A DNA stretch of 16,315 nucleotides. It comes from an uncultured Bacilli bacterium (lineage in GTDB: Bacteria > Bacillota_I > Bacilli_A > RF39 > UBA660). Each line of letters starts with the position of its first letter. Positions within the stretch are counted from its first letter, which is position 1. Made by a program: the position numbers and the translations under genes. The stretch spans positions 1 through 16,315 of the forward strand of contig CANRPB010000021.1 in assembly GCA_947632415.1 (NCBI GenBank), given 5' to 3'. The notes under the pieces were generated by a model. It was given only the letters and a program-made list of their open reading frames with translations. It was not told the origin of the DNA and ran no database searches. Shown piece after piece: positions 12,993 through 16,315 of the stretch.

Positions 12993-14717
12993 ATGTTAAA
13001 GACAATAGACTTTGAAAAAACACCAGTTGTTGAGGCTGTTAATGACATATTAGTTGATGCTAGTAAAATGGGTGCGAGTGATATTCACTTTGATCCACTT
13101 GAACAATATATGAAGGTTAGAATTAGAATTGATGGAATGTTACAGGATTATGTTGAGGTTCCTAATTCAATTAAGAAGAATTTAATTACTCGTATTAAGA
13201 TTATATCTGGTATGAATATTACTGAATCTAGATTACCTCAAGATGGTGCGATTAAGGCTACTATTAAGAATATCAATTTGGATTTGCGTGTTTCTTCTAT
13301 TCCGACAGTTGAGGGCGAAAAAATTGTTATTAGATTGCTTGATTATAGTATGAGTAATTCTGGTTTAGAGAATTTAGGTTTTAGTGATGTTAACTTAAAA
13401 AAGGTTATGCAGATGATTAATGTTCCTAATGGTATCGTTTTGATAACTGGTGCGACTGGTAGTGGTAAATCGACTACTGTTTATTCAATTTTACACAAGT
13501 TGAATAAAGAAGAAACCAATATTATTACAGTTGAGGATCCTATTGAAATGAATATAGCAGGTATTAATCAAATTCAAACTAATAGTGAGATTGGACTTGA
13601 CTTTGCTACGGCGTTAAGGTCTATTTTAAGACAAGACCCTAATATCATAATGATTGGAGAAATTCGTGATACTGAAACTGCTAAGATTGCTGTTCGTGCG
13701 TCTATTACGGGACATTTGGTTTTATCGACAATCCATACTAATGACTCTTTAAATACTATCGAAAGATTGCTTGATATGGAGGTTGAGAGATATTTGTTGT
13801 CTAGTGCTCTTACTGGTATTATTTCACAAAAGTTAGCACGTAGATTATGTCCTCATTGTCGCGTTAAAAGACCTACTAGTCAGTATGAAAAAGATATTTT
13901 TAGAAGAGTTTTAGGTCGTGAGGTTAATGAGATTTATTCTACTGGTGGATGTGACGAGTGTGGAAATGGTTATAGTGGTCGAATCGCTATTCATGAGGTT
14001 TTAGTTATTAATCAGGCTATTAAAGATGCGATTAGTGAAAACATGAGAAAAGAAGAATTAAGAGAATTGGTTTATAATTCTGATGTTATTACGTTGTTAC
14101 AGGATGGTCTTGAAAAGGTTGAACAAGGTTTGACTACGTTTGAAGAATTGCTTAAACTTATTGAACTTGAAGATGATGAGAAACTTGCTAATACATATAG
14201 TTTAAAGAAGGCTTTGAATTATACTGAGATTGCTAATAACGCTGCTAAGGTAGAAAATAAACAAGTTCAAAGTGATCCATTTAGTATGAGTAATGTTATG
14301 AATGAGATAGATAATGCAAGCAATGAACAAGATACAGTGGTAAATAATGAGGTATTACCTAATAATGTTTATGAAACTGAAAATAATGTCCATGAACCTG
14401 AAGTTAGTTCAGAAGTTACTCCTGAGGCTCAAGTTAATTCACAGGAAAATGTTAATACTACTTTTAATAATATAGATAATGTTAATTTGAATAGTAATTT
14501 GCAAGAGCCTATTTCTTATAATAATAACATGAATGTTGATAATTATTCTTCAAGTACTGTTGATAATCACACTGATAGTAATAATTTAGGTATTAATGAT
14601 GTTATAAATAATATAAATAAAGTTGATAATGTTAGTGAAAGTAATACTGAATCAGATAAGAAGACAAGTAGTTTTGGAAGTATAACGGATATTTTAAATA
14701 ATTTGAATAAAAAATAA
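12993..14717 (+). CDS. pilB: Type IV pilus / competence assembly ATPase (PilB/GspE/ComGA family) with Asn-rich C-terminal tail
   Basis: A secretion ATPase that powers pilus or pseudopilus assembly at the inner membrane. Start ATG 12993 follows GAGGGG (12979-12984); the in-frame ATG at 12945 lies in the promoter zone and lacks a site. The 574-residue product begins almost directly with the ATPase N2 domain (ASDIHFDP), so the N-terminal docking domain of PilB/GspE is absent, as in ComGA. Walker A is GATGSGKST at 153-161, followed by the Asp box, Walker B IIMIGEIRD and the His box GHLVLSTIHTND. A zinc-binding tetracysteine (C286, C289, C320, C323) is present, as in GspE and PilB. From about residue 425 a 150-residue Asn/Glu-rich tail of low complexity follows, which is unusual for the family. 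The partners PilC, PilD and PilM are not nearby. Confidence 0.93.
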   Translation: MLKTIDFEKTPVVEAVNDILVDASKMGASDIHFDPLEQYMKVRIRIDGMLQDYVEVPNSIKKNLITRIKIISGMNITESRLPQDGAIKATIKNINLDLRVSSIPTVEGEKIVIRLLDYSMSNSGLENLGFSDVNLKKVMQMINVPNGIVLITGATGSGKSTTVYSILHKLNKEETNIITVEDPIEMNIAGINQIQTNSEIGLDFATALRSILRQDPNIIMIGEIRDTETAKIAVRASITGHLVLSTIHTNDSLNTIERLLDMEVERYLLSSALTGIISQKLARRLCPHCRVKRPTSQYEKDIFRRVLGREVNEIYSTGGCDECGNGYSGRIAIHEVLVINQAIKDAISENMRKEELRELVYNSDVITLLQDGLEKVEQGLTTFEELLKLIELEDDEKLANTYSLKKALNYTEIANNAAKVENKQVQSDPFSMSNVMNEIDNASNEQDTVVNNEVLPNNVYETENNVHEPEVSSEVTPEAQVNSQENVNTTFNNIDNVNLNSNLQEPISYNNNMNVDNYSSSTVDNHTDSNNLGINDVINNINKVDNVSESNTESDKKTSSFGSITDILNNLNKK

Positions 14718-14719
14718 TA

Positions 14720-14746
14720 AGAGATGACTTGGTTGTCTCTTTTTTT
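14720..14746 (+). terminator. Intrinsic terminator after the pilus ATPase gene
   Basis: AGAGATGAC (14720-14728) pairs with GTTGTCTCT (14732-14740), with two G-T pairs and a three-base loop, followed by seven T. It begins three bases after the stop codon. Confidence 0.8.
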
Positions 14747-14751
14747 AAAAC

Positions 14752-14773
14752 AAAAAAAGAGTTCTTGACTCTT
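14752..14773 (-). terminator. Intrinsic terminator after cysS
   Basis: AAGAGT (14757-14762) and ACTCTT (14768-14773) form a six-base stem with a five-base loop; on the minus strand the stem runs into seven T in all. It starts two bases after the cysS stop codon and stands back to back with the terminator of the convergent ATPase gene. Confidence 0.75.
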
Positions 14774-14774
14774 A

Positions 14775-16169
14775 CTATCTTATTTCAAAGATTGTTTTTT
14801 CTCTTGTGTCTTTTATTATGACATGCATTTTTTCTAGTTCGTTTCTTATTTTGTCGGCTTCTTCGTAGTTTTTGTTTTGTTTAGCAATGTTTCTTTTTTC
14901 AATTAGTTCGTTTATTTTTAATAATAGTTCTTGATCTATTTTTTCTTTTTTTAATAGGTCAAGTGATAATACTTCGTCGAGTATTTCTATTATTTTTATT
15001 TTTGTTTTATTATTAGTGTTTTCTTTTAATACATCATATAACGTCGTTAGCATTAGTGATGTATTCATGTCGTTTTCAATTGCTTTTTTAAATTGCTCTT
15101 TGTATTTTTCTATAATATTTTCTTCTAGTTGTTCGTTGTTGTCTATTTTTAAGTTTGCAATTTTGTTTTTTAATTTATTGTAGGTGTTTTGGGCTTTTTC
15201 TAAGGCTTCAAATGTAAATAGTAATGTTTTTCGATAGTGTGACTGTAGACAAAAATAACGGTACGCTAGTGGATTAATTCCTTTTTCTTCTAGTAGTGAT
15301 ATGGTTAAGAATTCTCCTTTTGATTTGCTCATTTTTCCTGTTTTATCATTTAGGTGTTCGTTATGAACCCAGTAATTACACCATTTATGTCCCAAATAGC
15401 TTTCTGATTGGGCGATTTCATTGGTATGATGTGGGAATATATTGTCGACTCCTCCACAATGTATATCTAGATATTCTCCTAAGTATTTTAGCGCTATTCC
15501 AGAGCATTCGATGTGCCATCCAGGATATCCTAATCCCCAAGGGCTATTCCATTTTAGTTCTTGGTCTTCAAATTTTGATTTTGTAAACCATAAGACAAAG
15601 TCGGCTTGATTTTTTTTGTTTTGGTCTTCTTCTACTCCATTTCTTACTCCTACTACCATTTCATCCTCTTTATGATTAGTTAGGACATAATAGTCATTTA
15701 ATTTGGTTGTATCAAAGTAAACATTACCATTTGAGATATATGCGTATTCTTTTTTTAAAAGTCCTTCTATTATTTTTATATATTCGTCAATGCAAGATGT
15801 TGCTTTTACGACTTTATCAGGTTTTTTTATATTTAGTTTTTGACAGTCTTTAAAGAATGCTTCTGTGTAAAAATCGGCTATTTCTAATACTGATTTTTTT
15901 TCTCTTTTAGCGCCTTTTAACATTTTATCTTCACCTGAATCAGAGTCACTTGATAGATGACCTACATCGGTTATGTTCATAACGCGGTCTACTTTGTATC
16001 CTAAGTAATTAAGTGATTTTTCTAATATATCTTCCATGATGTAGTTTCTTAAATTTCCAATATGGGCATAGTGGTACACTGTTGGTCCGCATGTATACAT
16101 TTTTACTTTACCTTCTTCGTTGGGTATAAATTTTTCTATTTTTCTTGATAGAGTATTATATATATTCAT
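14775..16169 (-). CDS. cysS: Cysteinyl-tRNA synthetase
   Basis: Class I aminoacyl-tRNA synthetase that charges tRNA-Cys. The 464 residues match the bacterial enzyme. Visible hallmarks are TCGPTVY with the zinc ligand Cys27, the HIGH-type motif HIGN at 36-39 (HYAHIGNLRNYI), WHIECSGIA and CGGVDNIFPHHTNEIAQSE for the remaining zinc ligands, and KMSKS at 279-283. The C-terminal DALR-type helical domain and basic tail (IEKRNIAKQNKNYEEADKI) complete it. ATG at 16169 follows AAGGAGAG. The upstream 146 bases have a possible promoter but no T-box-like leader, so tRNA-sensing control is not visible. In many Firmicutes cysS is followed by mrnC (mini-RNase III) and a rRNA methylase; here it is followed by a terminator. 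Confidence 0.97.
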   Translation of the reverse strand: MNIYNTLSRKIEKFIPNEEGKVKMYTCGPTVYHYAHIGNLRNYIMEDILEKSLNYLGYKVDRVMNITDVGHLSSDSDSGEDKMLKGAKREKKSVLEIADFYTEAFFKDCQKLNIKKPDKVVKATSCIDEYIKIIEGLLKKEYAYISNGNVYFDTTKLNDYYVLTNHKEDEMVVGVRNGVEEDQNKKNQADFVLWFTKSKFEDQELKWNSPWGLGYPGWHIECSGIALKYLGEYLDIHCGGVDNIFPHHTNEIAQSESYLGHKWCNYWVHNEHLNDKTGKMSKSKGEFLTISLLEEKGINPLAYRYFCLQSHYRKTLLFTFEALEKAQNTYNKLKNKIANLKIDNNEQLEENIIEKYKEQFKKAIENDMNTSLMLTTLYDVLKENTNNKTKIKIIEILDEVLSLDLLKKEKIDQELLLKINELIEKRNIAKQNKNYEEADKIRNELEKMHVIIKDTREKTIFEIR

Positions 16170-16244
16170 GTTTTATCTCTCCTTTTTGAAATACAATTTT
16201 TTTTAATTTGATTGTTCACTTATTTATTGTTTTCGCACAGTTAT

Positions 16245-16273
16245 ATTATATCAGATTATCTTGTAATAATGAA
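16245..16273 (-). promoter_or_regulatory. Possible promoter for cysS
   Basis: On the minus strand, a perfect TATAAT (16245-16250) lies 17 bases from TTCATT (16268-16273). The -35 box is weak (three of six). It would give a leader of about 70 bases. The surrounding DNA is so AT-rich that chance matches are common. Confidence 0.4.
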
Positions 16274-16315
16274 TTTTTTTTGATTATATTATGTAATAAT
16301 TTTGATTATAAAAAT

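Noticed and set aside
16170..16315. T-box or other riboswitch leader before cysS
   Set aside because: The 146 bases available are almost pure AT with no T-box-like conserved block and no terminator/antiterminator pair. A longer leader is ruled out only as far as the window edge.
1..16315. CRISPR arrays, tRNA or rRNA genes, insertion sequences, prophage genes
   Set aside because: I saw no direct-repeat arrays, cloverleaf-like segments, transposase motifs, paired terminal repeats or phage structural genes anywhere in the window.

Overview
The window is a compact, very AT-rich stretch of chromosome. The gene set (RecD2, ComEA/ComEC, YlbJ, a YlbL/SepM-type protease, UvsE, a type IV pilus ATPase) and clear purine-rich ribosome binding sites with sigma-A-like promoters point to an uncultured, low-GC Firmicute of the Bacilli/Mollicutes-related kind. 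At least one gene (uvsE) ends in TGA and TGG encodes Trp, so the standard bacterial code fits. The exact lineage is an inference; no rRNA is present.

Layout from left to right: (1) positions 1-1500, a large type IV pilin-like gene on the minus strand. An 11-base G tract sits between its start codon and its prepilin helix and puts the two out of frame as read. Its 3' end carries a GC-rich, A-depleted island. (2) 1509-4657, also minus: a Met-rich 46-residue protein, RecD2 helicase, and an unknown single-membrane-span protein with a near-consensus promoter. (3) 4681-6165: uvsE (UV endonuclease), divergent from a small membrane protein with the DUF6512-like PVNESIWEH motif. (4) 6357-9075: comEA-comEC, the DNA receptor and channel of natural transformation. 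(5) 9175-11209: a PDZ-Lon protease (YlbL/SepM type) head to head with ylbJ, the same pair that lies together in Bacillus subtilis. (6) 11206-14717: two minor prepilins, one fused to a LamG lectin-like domain, divergent from a PilB/GspE-type assembly ATPase through overlapping promoters. (7) 14775-16169: cysS, cysteinyl-tRNA synthetase.

The common thread is a type IV pilus or competence pseudopilus together with DNA uptake (ComEA, ComEC) and DNA processing and repair (RecD2, UvsE). The prepilin peptidase, the platform protein and any retraction ATPase are not in the window and must be encoded elsewhere.

The most interesting locus is the pilin at 88-1381. The G tract looks like a slipped-strand ON/OFF switch; as read it is OFF, and 10 or 13 G would restore a 430-residue prepilin. 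The last ~36 codons before the C-terminal tail are 58% GC, with no A in the third position of 33 consecutive codons, and encode a GVRPV-type ending. That is what a variable region of a diversity-generating retroelement looks like. The template repeat and reverse transcriptase would lie left of the window, so this part is a prediction. If both hold, this is a surface pilin controlled by phase switching and by targeted diversification of its binding face.
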